A DNA stretch of 64,000 nt from Beverwykella pulmonaria. Taxonomy: Eukaryota; Ascomycota; Dothideomycetes; Pleosporales; Melanommataceae. The DNA lies in NCBI GenBank assembly GCA_001599595.1, contig BCHH01000002.1, positions 2,136,053-2,200,052 on the forward strand, written 5' to 3'. Below are positions 23,308 to 34,254 of the stretch, one piece after another. Each line of letters starts with the position of its first letter. Positions within the stretch are counted from its first letter, which is position 1. The notes below the pieces were generated by a model. It did no database searches, was not told the origin of the DNA, and saw only the letters and a program-made list of their open reading frames with translations. Both the position numbers and the translations under genes were made by a program.

Positions 23308-26023
23308 ATGACGACTGCCGGTGCCAGCTCCACCACCGCCGCGGACCTGCTGCGCCAGGCCATGATGCAGAGGTAAGCCGCAAATTTGTTGCCTCGTGCG
23401 AGGTGGAGCCCGGGCGGGAGTGATGGGCGATGAGCAAGCAGCCAGTGACAGCACCGGGGTTACCCATCGCTGGATCGCTTATTTAGCATCCGATGCCGTG
23501 ACCTTGCCTGAGGTGCGGCCGACCGAAGTCAACGTTACACACTGTTTTCCTGGAATAGCCACCTGCTGCTGCACGCTCTACTTACTCGCTCTCGCCCTCG
23601 CCTCCGTCTCACCCTCGCTCACCCTCCATTCTCCCTCTGCTGCAGCGACCATGGCCTCTGCTAATGCGCTTCTGACACCACACAGAGCAAACGAAGACGA
23701 AAACCACGACCAGATCGGTTCCAACAGTCCGACGCCGTCCGGCGCTGCAACGCCTCGTCCCGATCCCACGGATAAACGACTGCCGGGTATTCTTCACAGT
23801 TACTTTGGCCAGGTTCGTGACTCTCTGATCTCCCGTCGAACATCGTCTGTTACGAACAACCCCTCCCCCGCACCTGCATCTTCCTCTACACAAGAGCAAG
23901 CACCGGCCACACCGAAAGAGAAGGAGTCGGAGTCGAGTGGTCTGCGCTCGAACAAATTGCCCAGTCCCACACTCAGTGCATCGTCCGCCTCGCGACGTCC
24001 CTCAACGTCAAAGTTGATAGGAGAAGCTGAAAAGCTAACGCAAGGCGATTTTGCGCCGCCGCGAAACCAGGCCACTCCTCCGCAGACTCCCCGAACTCGT
24101 TCGCAAGAAGGCAAGCCCCCGACATCAAATTTGTCCCAAAGCTCGCTGGCCTCAAGCGCCAAAGCAACCCCAAAGACGAAGGAAAGCAAAGTGAGCAAAG
24201 CACCGGCAGTAGGCCCGCCTAAGGGCAAGCTTTCGTTGTCAATCTCCGAAGGTCGAGGTCTTCGCCCAAGTGTGGACCCGTATGTAGTATGTCAATTCCA
24301 ATGGGCAGAATACATCTCGGAGGGTCCAAGGAGCGAAACACCAGCGCAGAAAGGTGGCGATGGACCCAACCGGAAATCAGGTGGACTGGCTATTAGGCGG
24401 ACAGATAGCGATATGGGCAAACCTATGGCAATACCCATGCGTAGCCGGCAAAGCAGCAACAGTGGTACAAGCTCTGATCCTAGAGAGAACGGCACATTCA
24501 AGGAGGTGACTAATCCTAAATGGGAACATGACGCAATATTGTATGAAACATATCCTTTCTATGATCGCATCATCTGCTAACTTCATGACAGTGACGTGGT
24601 TGGGGACCACTCCGAAATCGACATTTCGGTCTACGACCGGTCAAACAGTGAGGCCTTCCTTGGCCATGTCCGCTTCTGCCCCAACCTCGTCGAGTACGAA
24701 CATCCCTATGATGGCTGGTTCACCCTGGAGCCGCGTGATGGCGAAGAATATGTTACTGGAGAGATTCATCTCAAAATCAACTTCCATAAAATCGACAAGA
24801 AACACTTTGGTCCCGAAGACTTTGAAATTCTCAAGCTAATTGGAAAGGGTACCTTTGGTCAAGTGTTCCAGGTTCGCAAAAGGGACACCCGCCGGATTTA
24901 CGCCATGAAAGTCCTCTCGAAGAAGGTCATTGTTCAGAAAAAGGAGGTTGCCCACACGCTTGGCGAGCGGAATATTTTGGTGCGGACCGCAATGGCCGAC
25001 TCGCCTTTCATTGTTGGTTTGAAATTCTCGTTCCAGACCCCAACAGATCTCTATCTGGTCACGGATTACATGTCCGGTGGAGAGCTGTTCTGGCACCTAC
25101 AGAAAGAAGGCCGCTTCCACGAAGCCCGTGCGAAGTTCTACATTGCGGAGCTCATTTTGGCGCTGCAGCATCTGCACGAGCACAATATCGTCTACCGCGA
25201 TCTGAAACCAGAGAATATTCTATTGGACGCCAAGGGCCACATCGCCCTCTGTGACTTTGGACTTTCGAAAGCAAATCTGACCGAAAACGCAACCACAAAT
25301 ACGTTCTGTGGAACAACAGAATATTTAGCCCCGGAGGTTCTCCTTGATGAGCATGGTTACACGAAAATGGTCGATTTCTGGTCTCTTGGAGTGCTAGTCT
25401 TTGAGATGTGCTGCGGCTGGAGTCCATTCTATGCCGAGGATACCCAGCAAATGTACAAGAACATCGCTTTTGGCAAAGTACGATTCCCCCGCGACGCCCT
25501 CAGTACTGAAGGACGGAATTTTGTGAAGGGTCTGCTCAACCGGAACCCAAAACACAGACTTGGTGCGACCAGAGACGCCGAGGAACTCAAGGCCCATCCC
25601 TTCTTCGCAGACATTGATTGGGACGCTTTGACAAAGAAGAACGTCGTGCCCCCTTTCAAGCCGAAGTTGAAGGGAGAGTTGGACGTCTCCAACTTTGATC
25701 CAGAATTTACCAATGCTCTGAACGGAAATGGGTCTTTGAATGCGAGGGCTGCTGCTCTTGCTTCAGGGATCAACCCCGCATCAACCCCACTATCACCAAC
25801 TATGCAGGCGAACTTTGCTGGCTTCACATTTGTAGACGAGAGTACCATGGAGCACCAATTTGGTCACCGGGAAAGTAACGATCTTGATCGGATGGACGAG
25901 GATGACAAAGAGACAGAGGATGACCCAGATTGGGAGAAACCTGCCGGACGTGGACAGCGCATGAGCGGCATTGTGCCTAGCAACGACCAGGACATCTTCA
26001 ACCATGACAACTTCGACGTCTGA
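23308..26023 (+). CDS. schA: Sch9-type AGC protein kinase
   Basis: Exons 23308-23372, 23686-24540 and 24592-26023 give 783 residues. A Ser/Pro/Thr-rich N-terminus precedes a C2 domain (GKLSLSISEGRGL to EIHLKINFHKI, about 205-375). The kinase domain begins FEILKLIGKGTFGQVF (384-399) with Lys413, VYRDLKPEN (507-515), DFG (528-530) and activation-loop TFCGT (544-548). The AGC tail has the turn-motif region TPLSP (705-709) and hydrophobic motif FAGFTFV (715-721). C2 plus AGC kinase is the Sch9/S6K architecture, acting downstream of TORC1 in nutrient signalling, growth and ageing. Intron 1 (313 nt) is the least certain part. An in-frame ATG inside it at 23651 gives an alternative 773-residue protein. 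The AG+A join at 23686 yields MMQRANEDEN. Confidence 0.93.
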
Positions 26024-27154
26024 TGAACAGTCCATATCACACCACCCGGCGTCCGATGACCATTCCATCTCACGCCACCATTCGTTTCTTCGTTCGCTCA
26101 GCTCAGCTTGTATCTCTGTATTTCCAAGTATTTTTGGCTGACAAAAGTGATTACATGTTTCCACTGTTACGAGCATTACGTACGAGTCGTTCGATTCATC
26201 AGAACCTTTCACATTCGCGGGCACCATGAGGGCGGTCGCATTACTTCGAGTCTTTTATCTGGATACCCTGAGCCTTTCAGATGGAAGGAGGCTCTAAATT
26301 GTGTCATGCCCTTCCTGCTGATTTTGTTTTTTTCTTCGATCACGACGTTTTTACTGCCAGGCATCAGTCGCTATGGGCACATATGGAAGATTTTTGAGGG
26401 TCATATATTGGTTTGCAGTTCAGGCTATTGCATACGCATGCCACTCGTTCCGAATCTCAATATCTTCCGTCAGTATTGTCCCACAGTACGGAATTACTTG
26501 GAGTTTATTGTGGTAACCGTAATTGCATTGCGCGGGTGGTGAAGTCATTGGCGCACTTTAGGTTCGGGTTCTGGGGATTGTTTCCGTGCATTGCGCATGT
26601 GTTTCGAGCATATTCATTTACGCACGTTCCGTCATACTCTCCTCGAGGGAGCTAATGAGGCTGGCTGGCACCTTGTACATATCAAATGAAACAGCATAAC
26701 TCCATCATATGTAAATCTTCGTTCACATCCTGCACATGCTGTCTTCACTTCGCTCCTTACCTGTTACAACCACCATGTCTGATGCCATTCGTGTACAAGG
26801 GTGCTACTACTCGGCAACTTCATCCACAATGAAAATGCAACCGAATTTTCGATGCCAGTAATTAGCCCACACCCGACTTCGGCCTCATGAACACCCCAGC
26901 CTAGAGATCACATCAACGCCGCTATCACGCTTCGGGGATAGACCACATTGACGATGCGTGGACGAATCGACCTCGGCAAAGATGCTGGAGCTCCGCTTGC
27001 AGCTCTTACCTTGGAAGCTCGCGGATATCCCACTGCCGCCCCGCGTCCGTATAACAGTCTTGGAGCTCACCTCAATTTCACAACCCTCAAGTTTGCAGCA
27101 CCTAATTGCTGATTTACTGCACCTTTCATATTCAATTTCAGTTTAAAGCACAAA
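26024..27154. other. Intergenic, kinase 3' UTR and hydratase promoter
   Basis: 1.1 kb without a supportable gene. The left half is probably the kinase 3' UTR. A CCTCGG element near the right end is listed separately. Confidence 0.5.
26971..26976 (+). promoter_or_regulatory. CCTCGG element (FarA/FarB-type fatty-acid response)
   Basis: CCTCGG lies 184 bp upstream of a gene whose product ends in a peroxisomal SKL signal. In aspergilli and relatives the zinc-cluster factors FarA and FarB act through CCTCGG on beta-oxidation and peroxisomal genes. The match is a single 6-mer, so use in vivo is inference. Confidence 0.4.
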
Positions 27155-28194
27155 ATGAGTGGCCCAGGCGTCGGCTTTGAGTACCCTTCGTTCCCAGTGA
27201 CATGGCTGAAGCGTGATCTTTTGCTCTTTGCTGCGAGCATCGGTGCTACGGCCGACGAGCTGCATTTCCTCTATGTTCGTACACCCTCCCATTCCCATTC
27301 CCATTCCAACTAACCAACTCGTTGTAGGAACTCCACCCCAACTTCTCTGCGTTCCCGACCTACCCCATCATCCTCCCCTTCAAGCACACAGACCAAGAAG
27401 TCATCGACTTCTACGCGCGTTCGAATTCGACGCCCATTGCTGGCGTGCCCAAATTCGACACCAAGCACGTCCTTGATGGAGAAAGGAAGTTGCAATTTTT
27501 TAAAGAGCTGCCTGTGAGCTCTGAAGGAAGGAATTTCGAGGTCAGAAGTAAAGTGCTGGGGGTTTATGATAAGGGGAAGCCCGGGACCGTCGTGGAGACG
27601 GAGCAAACGCTGGTGGATAAAGATACCGGGGAGGTGTATACGAGGGCGGTCGGGAGTGGGTTTTACGTTGGGCAGGGTAACTGGGGCGGGCCTAAGGGTA
27701 TATTTCTCTCCATCATGAAGTATAGTTGTTGGAGGGGATGTTAACAATGTAAACCAGGACCGAAAACAGTCAACTTCCCGCCGCCCAATCGCGCCCCCGA
27801 CGCAACGCGCAGCACGCAAACCACCCTCGAAACGGCACTCCTCTACCGCCTAAACGGAGACTACAACCCTCTGCATGCGACCCCCGAACCGGGCGTCAAA
27901 ATGGGCTTCGGCGGCCCCATCATCCACGGTCTCTTCTCGTGGAACACGTCTGCGCACCATGTGCTTGAGGCCTTTGGCGGCTCGGATGCGAAGAATCTAA
28001 AGGAATTCCAGGCTAGATTTGCCGCACCGGTGAAGCCGGGCGATAAGACGGTTATTGAGATGTGGAGGACGGGGGAGAAGGATGGGGAGGGGTTTGAGGA
28101 GGTGAGGTTTGTGGTTAAGGTTGAGGGCAAGCCGGTTTTGACTAATGGGCGGGCATTGGTTAGGGTGAAGGGAGAGGTGAAGAGTAAGCTGTAA
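27155..28194 (+). CDS. Peroxisomal hotdog (MaoC/hydratase-2) dehydratase
   Basis: Exons 27155-27274, 27328-27697 and 27758-28194 give 308 residues. Two hotdog halves are visible. The second carries the hydratase-2 motif YRLNGDYNPLH with Asp198 and His203 in the catalytic positions, followed by GFGGPIIHGL. The protein ends KSKL, a PTS1 signal, so import into peroxisomes is expected. The family hydrates 2-trans-enoyl-CoA to (3R)-hydroxyacyl-CoA, the stereochemistry used by fungal multifunctional beta-oxidation enzymes. Here it is a stand-alone protein, without the dehydrogenase domains of Fox2. The substrate range is not visible. Introns of 53 and 60 nt are GT-AG. Confidence 0.92.
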
Positions 28195-28562
28195 ATATGT
28201 GAACTCTGGGAGGCTGACGGTCGTTTGGTGGGTTTACTTGGGAGATAGAAGTTACATGTCGTTGCCCTCCATCTAATCTGATAAGATGTGACCACGTGTA
28301 TGTACCTTTCCTTGGCATTATGCTGTGAAAGCTGGACTCGAACTCGCATTACATTCCCAGACGCTCTCGTATTTCGGCAATGCAGCAATTGTTACAGTGC
28401 CTTATAACAGGCCGCGGATCTTGATGTTCGGCCTTAGTTTCAAACTAATATACTTGTGAAACGGTAAGGGATAAAGGGTATACATATCACCAACAACCTC
28501 ATTCTTACAACTCCTGATACAATGCAGTAATTCTGGCCTCACAACGCGCACGGCCTGCAGCC
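28195..28562. other. Intergenic
   Basis: 368 bases. A GTTCGAGTC string (minus strand, about 28337-28345) resembles a tRNA T-loop, but no cloverleaf can be folded around it. Nothing else seen. Confidence 0.5.
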
Positions 28563-29753
28563 ATGACGCATCCCACGCCTCCCTCCAGACTAGTAGTCTT
28601 TTTCTGGCTCCACATTCTCCTCTCAGCGGCCGTTGTGACAGCCTACAAACCACTGTCCGACAGCTTCCTCCGCGCGATCCCCTCCCCTGGGTCCGAAGAC
28701 TTCGACATCAAGACTGGCAAGCTTCTCGCACCTATCCTGATCCCGCGCGTGCCTGGGACTCCGGGGCAGACCACGGTTCAGCGCCATTTCGTCGACTTCT
28801 TCACGCGCGAGCTGCCCAAATGGACGATTGAATGGCAGAACTCTACTTCTTCCACCCCGATCAGCGGCTCCGGCGCCATACCCTTCGGCAATCTCATTTT
28901 TAAGAGAGAACCGCCGTGGGTGAAACCGGGACAGGCGAATTATCTCACGCTGGTCGCACACTACGATTCTAAATACCGGCCTGAGGGCTTCATCGGCGCG
29001 ACGGACAGCGCAGCCCCGTGCGCAATGCTCATGCACACGGCAAGGAGCATCGATAAATACATCACACAGATGCACGATGAGATGGCGGCGCTGAACGAGG
29101 GTGGGACTGTCGAAATGGATATGGGGATCCAGATCCTATTGTTGGATGGCGAGGAGGCGTTTGTGCGGTGGACGGATACGGATTCTTTATACGGCTCACG
29201 GTAAGTCCCACCGCATTCCCAGTGATATTATATATGGGTTAAGGTTAACGAGCGTGTGTAAAGAGCGCTGGCTGCAGAGTGGGAAGCCAAACCGAACCCC
29301 CCAACCACCAAATTCTACAAATACCGCACGCCCCTCAACCAAATCTCTCTCTTCCTGCTTCTGGATCTTCTCGGCTCGGCCTCCCCCTCCGTCCCCTCGT
29401 ACTTTCCCACCACACACTGGGCGTATCAGAACCTCGCTTCTGTAGAAACCCGTCTCCGAAATCTTAACCTGCTCGAGTCCGCACCTCCAAACCCCTTTTT
29501 ACCTGATGTGAATATGACGATGAGTTTTGGAGGGATATCGGATGACCATTTGCCGTTCATCGGGAGGGGAGTCCCGATATTGCATGTTATTCCAAGTCCG
29601 TTTCCAGGAGTCTGGCATAAGCTGGAGGACGATGCCGAGCATCTGGATATGCCAACTGTGCGGGACTGGAATAAGATTGTTACCGCATTTGCGCTAGAGT
29701 GGTTGGATATGATGGAGGTGTGGACGGAGCCGGGGGATGCGACAACGTCGTAA
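28563..29753 (+). CDS. Glutaminyl-peptide cyclotransferase-like M28 metalloenzyme, secretory
   Basis: Exons 28563-29200 and 29264-29753 give 375 residues. An N-terminal hydrophobic stretch (LVVFFWLHILLSAAVVTAY, about 10-28) fits a signal peptide or anchor. Zinc-site landmarks of the glutaminyl cyclase branch of M28 are present: HYDSKY, GATDSAAPCAML, LLDGEEAF and SDDHLPFIGRGVP, followed by HVIPSPFPGVWH. Such enzymes cyclise N-terminal Gln or Glu to pyroglutamate on secreted proteins in the ER/Golgi. The CG+A join across the 63-nt intron gives SRALAAEWEA. Confidence 0.9.
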
Positions 29754-30525
29754 TACGTGATCCATCGGGAAGAAGATTTGGGAAATAAGGATGGGGATAC
29801 AGAGCTGTTTCCAGAGACCTAGCGTTTGAACTACAGAGTGTGCCCAGGAGAGCACCAAACATGGGCATTGAGTAAAGAGCTTGAAGATTGTGAAACATGA
29901 ATGCCGAGAGGAGCGCAAGGCACGCCTGATGAATGCACCGGCGGAACATGGATAGAACGAAACCAACCAAGCGTCTCCAGGAATTCGTGATATAGGAACA
30001 AGCGAAATAGAGGGAGATATAGAGTATGATACACAGACGAGGAAAAGAGGGTGGGGATTTGTATCGGATTATCAGCAATGGAAGAGACTTCAAACGTGTA
30101 TTAAGACCAAGTCCAATCCATGGAATTAACCCTTCTTCCAAGATCATCCCACCGTGTTCCCATATCAAACCCCCTACCCTCCCCCAACTCGTCCATGATC
30201 TCACCTTGTTTAAAACTTACTCATCTGCAATGTAATGAATTCCAGACTTGTCTATAATATACACTGTTGGGCCGAGTTTCTCTCAGTATTCTTTTTTTTG
30301 GTTCTCTCTTTCCATACACACGCTTGAACGTAGATATCGTAATCTCATCTACAAAGAGAAACACTATCGGCACACGGCCAGGATGGAGCCACGGATACGC
30401 ACTGTTTTTATCATTCAACGTGTAAACAATATCCTGTCTAATAGTTTCTGCTTCTCCAGTTCTGGTTCCCAGGCTGGATATATGTCGACTCTGCTTCGGC
30501 TCTGAACTGAGGACATGTAGGCCAT
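29754..30525. other. Convergent intergenic region
   Basis: 772 bases between the stops of the cyclase and TAD2. Only short unsupported ORFs, and a T-run near 30292. Confidence 0.6.
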
Positions 30526-31189
30526 TCATGACTTTGGTGCGTGGATATCTGTAGGCGCGATCTCCGTCTTCAACTCGCGCGTCTTCTTCTGCCTCGGCTC
30601 TGGCGCTTTCTCATTCTCTTGGACGTAGAACTTGCGCAGCAGCATGATGGCTTCTTCCCTGAATATGCCCCCATACACAGGCATCGGCTTGTCCACACTT
30701 GGGCTGTCCATCATGAGCAAACCACACCACTCATGCCCATCAAATATTTTTTTTCACTTACTCAGAATGGATATTCAGGACCCCTCCAGTGCCTCCAAAC
30801 CGCTCGTTCCAGCATCCAAAATACACGGCTCGTACCCCGTACTGCCGCAGCATAGATGCACACATGACACACGGCTCGACGGTGACATACAGATCCGTCT
30901 CTGTCAGAATGGTAGTCGGATTCGTTTCGAGGACGGAGGCGAGGGCGACGAATTCGGCATGTCGGGTACCGTTGAGCGTGCGATTCGTCTCGTTGGCTCC
31001 TCTTCCAAGGATAGTGCCGTCTTTCACGAAGACGCAGCCTACAGGCGTCTCGTCGCTTTTGAGTGCAAGCTCGGCCTGAGGAGTGGCAGGTTAGTGAGAG
31101 ATTGGGCAAGAGAAATGAGTCGTGAGAGGCACCATTGCGATGGCCTCGCGCATAAAGTCCTCGTGGTATGCCCTTGTTTCTGCGTTCAT
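30526..31189 (-). CDS. TAD2: tRNA-specific adenosine-34 deaminase catalytic subunit Tad2
   Basis: Exons 31189-31133, 31075-30762 and 30703-30526 give 182 residues. The CDA-fold zinc site is complete: His58 and Glu60 in TRHAEFVAL, then Cys88 and Cys91 in VEPCVMCASML. RAVYFGCWNERFGGTGGVL and PMPVYGGIFREEAIMLL follow as in fungal and bacterial TadA/Tad2. With Tad3 it converts A34 to inosine in the anticodon wobble position of cytosolic tRNAs. A basic tail of about 30 residues (RQKKTRELKTEIAP) ends the protein. Two introns of 57-58 nt join cleanly; GA+C gives HSDPSVDKP. Confidence 0.93.
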
Positions 31190-31791
31190 GGTGGTGGGTT
31201 ATGGGTTACCCGGGGCTATTTTTTTCATAGTGTGGTGGTATTTGTCTACGATGCTCCTACCATATGGCTATTCGTGCTTCTTCCATGGGCGAAACTTTAC
31301 GACGTTTAGAGGGTTGTCAAGTCAGAACGTTAATCCCAAAAATAAACGTCCAAACACAAGGCGTCGGTGCTTCCTTCGCAGCATGTGTGCGGCTCTTGCC
31401 GCATGGGTCTTGGAATGCGCTCGGCGTCGGGAGTGAGACGACGTGGAACTTGTGGAAACCGAGACCTCCGCTCGCCATCACCAGCACAGGCAACCACAAA
31501 ACATTCACACCACCGCGCGCAATCTACAGCTGCATCGCCACTTTCACCTTACGACGCCCTCCACGTACGCCCCAACGTCGCCTGCGACCTTGATTATCGG
31601 AAGCCTAGAGCGCGCTCTCTTGTTAAGGAAGGACAGCCGCACCATTTATCTGCCATAGGGCTGGGCCAAGCTAGCTTGCTTCTTGTCAATCAACACAGCT
31701 GCTGAATAGGAGCTTCGACATTGCATCCACGCATTCAAACCCGCGTGTATATACATCGATTTAGAGTTACTGGGGAATTGTAATCGCAAAG
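31190..31791. promoter_or_regulatory. Divergent promoter region TAD2/TVP18
   Basis: 602 bases between divergent start codons. No recognised element. The short ORFs here are unsupported. Confidence 0.45.
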
Positions 31792-32560
31792 ATGACGATT
31801 GCTGAGGAGTTCAAGTCGCGGAATTTCAGTAAGATGCCCGCCCTGGGGTGGTGGTGTGTTGTGCGAGCGCAGTGCTGACTTGGTGCCTTCCACAGGTATC
31901 TACGGTCAATGGTTAGTTGCGCCTTGATCTTCATTGTTCCTGAGCCGAGGAGGCTGCATGCGCGAGATGCTGCGGGACGTGGCGGAGGTGCGGTGATGGC
32001 GTTGGCGGAGGAGTCGAAGGACAACGACCATACACCGACCTCGACAGCACGAATGCACTCGCAGAGCTGGAATGGCTACCGCTGTAGGATACACGAATAC
32101 TGACTTCCCCCCAGGACTGGCGTGTTCTGCATATTCCTCTGCTTCGCCCTTGGCGTAGCCAACATCTTCCACTTCGGCCTCGTCATCATCTTCAGCGTGA
32201 TATGTTTGTTCGTCCTCCCCACCCCCTCTCCCACAATACACTCGCTAACCACTCTACAGGGTCTGTTCCTTTATCATCATCTTCATCGAGATCCCGCTCC
32301 TCCTCCGCATCTGCCCAACATCGCCCGCTTTCGACAGCTTCATCCGCAAATTTGAAACCAACTACATGCGCGCGGCCATATATCTTGTCATGAGCGTCAT
32401 ACAATGGATCAGCATCTCGGTTTCCGTTACGAGTCTGATTGCAGCCGCAGTAGTGCTGCTGATTGCGGCGGTCTTCTATGCATTGGCAGGTGTGAAGGGA
32501 CAGGCGTTCCAGGGGAGCAAGACGCTGGGTGGACAGGGCGTTGCGCAGATGATTATATAA
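31792..32560 (+). CDS. TVP18: Golgi membrane protein Tvp18
   Basis: Exons 31792-31828, 31896-31911, 32115-32207 and 32260-32560 give 148 residues. The N-terminus MTIAEEFKSRNFSIYGQWTG is built from three exons, the second only 16 nt long. Four hydrophobic helices follow. Family landmarks are EIPLLLRICPTS and the ending GSKTLGGQGVAQMII. Tvp18 is a late-Golgi tetraspan protein found with Yip-type factors; it probably acts in vesicle traffic. Confidence 0.93.
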
Positions 32561-34254
32561 GGGCGGAAGGAGGAGAAGGAGGAGAAGGAGATGGGCAGTG
32601 GAGATGGCGAGGTGGTCAGATTGTGGTTGGCGAGCTTGATTGAGGACCAGGGCCTCGAAAGAGTTGAGGACATCAATGGACATGGATCTTTCCAAGAGTA
32701 AAGGTATCATGGTATACCTGTGTGCGAAAAGGTGCGTGTCTGGTTACGGGATGTTTCCTTCTCGGCTTAGCAGGCCAGTGTTTGGGAAGCACATTCTCAT
32801 TATTTTTGGGAGTACGGGACGTTCATCTTTATGTATCAAATCAATAGCTGGGCGTTGTTATGCGGGCCTATGTTCTGTTTTCTTGCTACAGGGCTCAAAA
32901 GATCTGGCTGGGTCGGTTTTGCTATGCAGTGGGAAGGAATGGGAAGCAGATATGAATATCAGAGTGTTGATTGATTCGATGGCTTTTTACCAAGACTTCC
33001 TGCCAATCGTTGATGATGCTTGGTTGAGTATATGATGAAGCGTGCGTCCAGGTGTCTCAGTAACCTCCGAGGTGCATATCGGCACAACAACGGACAAGCT
33101 GTCCAGGGCTTGCTCTCCCACGGAACCATCACTAAGGCCAAAGTCGTGTAATTCTGGCATGTCATCCGGCACCCATCGACGCTTCCTAGCCGCTGTTCGC
33201 CAACTCAGCTCCAGACAGACAGACATACGATGCGATGACGGTGTGGGGTGGACCACACGCGAACAGGGTGCTCTGCAGGGAAGTGATCACAGGCGCGGGG
33301 AACTTGCATGGAATAGAATAGTGGCGTTTGTGGAAGGCTTTGTGTTAGCTGCACTGAAGATTCTGCTTTCTGCGTGATGGTTCGCGTTGGCGGGCGGGGA
33401 AGGGGGGATTGTAGATGGTGACATGAAAGATTGTGTACGATGGACGCGCGTGGGGTTTGGAGCGCAAGTGTGAGGTAGCTGCTGTTGCCGCGGAGCGTGA
33501 AACGATCGAGCAAGATTCGTCGAATTCCCGATTCGGATTAGCGGGTGGGCAGAGAGCATCGTGAGCTTTCGATGACCCGTTGCACGAATGCACAATGCAA
33601 GTGCAACGCGCGGCATTGGCGCCTGTCTCTACAGCATAGTGAAGGCTGTTTGCTGTAGCTCGAGTACAAAATGCATGGATACATCTGCGGTAAAGGCAGA
33701 ATGCGGCAATATTCAGGTTTCCAAGCGAGGCCGCAGACGTCGTCGGGGAGCGTGCATGGCAAAGAAGCGCCATGGGTTTGGGCTTGCACCATCTGAGCTT
33801 TTTGCATCACTGCTGCGGGTCCCCGAGCAGTTCTCCCATTCATTAACGAAGCGCCCCGGCTTCATCTCAGTCACCTGTTCCCTCTCGTTTTACTGCGACC
33901 ACTGTCCATCGCATACCCTGCATCTCTCTCCTCTGACACGCCGCCCCAATTGCGCTGACCGTGGTGAGTAACCATATCTCGCTTTATCTACAGCTTCGCT
34001 TTGCCCTCATCGCAGCTCCTCTGATTGGCCGGCAGCTGCCGAGGAGCTGTTGCAGCAGCGTCGAGAGAGTTTTTCCCGGCCTGTTCACTCTGCCATTCGC
34101 TCATGCCCACTGCTTATCTCGACCTTCGTACCCTCAGCGTTTCACGCACCTCAATGGTCTTCTATCTATAGCTAACGTTCGTGTCACCTAGACCTGGACA
34201 TCTTGCCTCACTCTTTTCCCCCCACCACAACCACATTCGCACACATACTACGCA
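32561..34254. other. Intergenic, TVP18 3' flank and AIM21 promoter
   Basis: 1.7 kb with no supportable gene. Overlapping ORFs around 33.2-33.9 kb on both strands have no motif and are judged chance. The last 300 bases before AIM21 are pyrimidine-rich, as in a leader. Confidence 0.55.

Noticed and set aside
23091..23467. Minus-strand ORFs of about 90-100 codons opposite the kinase leader
   Set aside because: Shadows of pyrimidine-rich leader DNA; Arg/Trp/Gly-rich with no motif.
28325..28400. tRNA-like T-loop string GTTCGAGTC on the minus strand
   Set aside because: The flanking T-stem does not pair, and no acceptor, D or anticodon arms can be placed.
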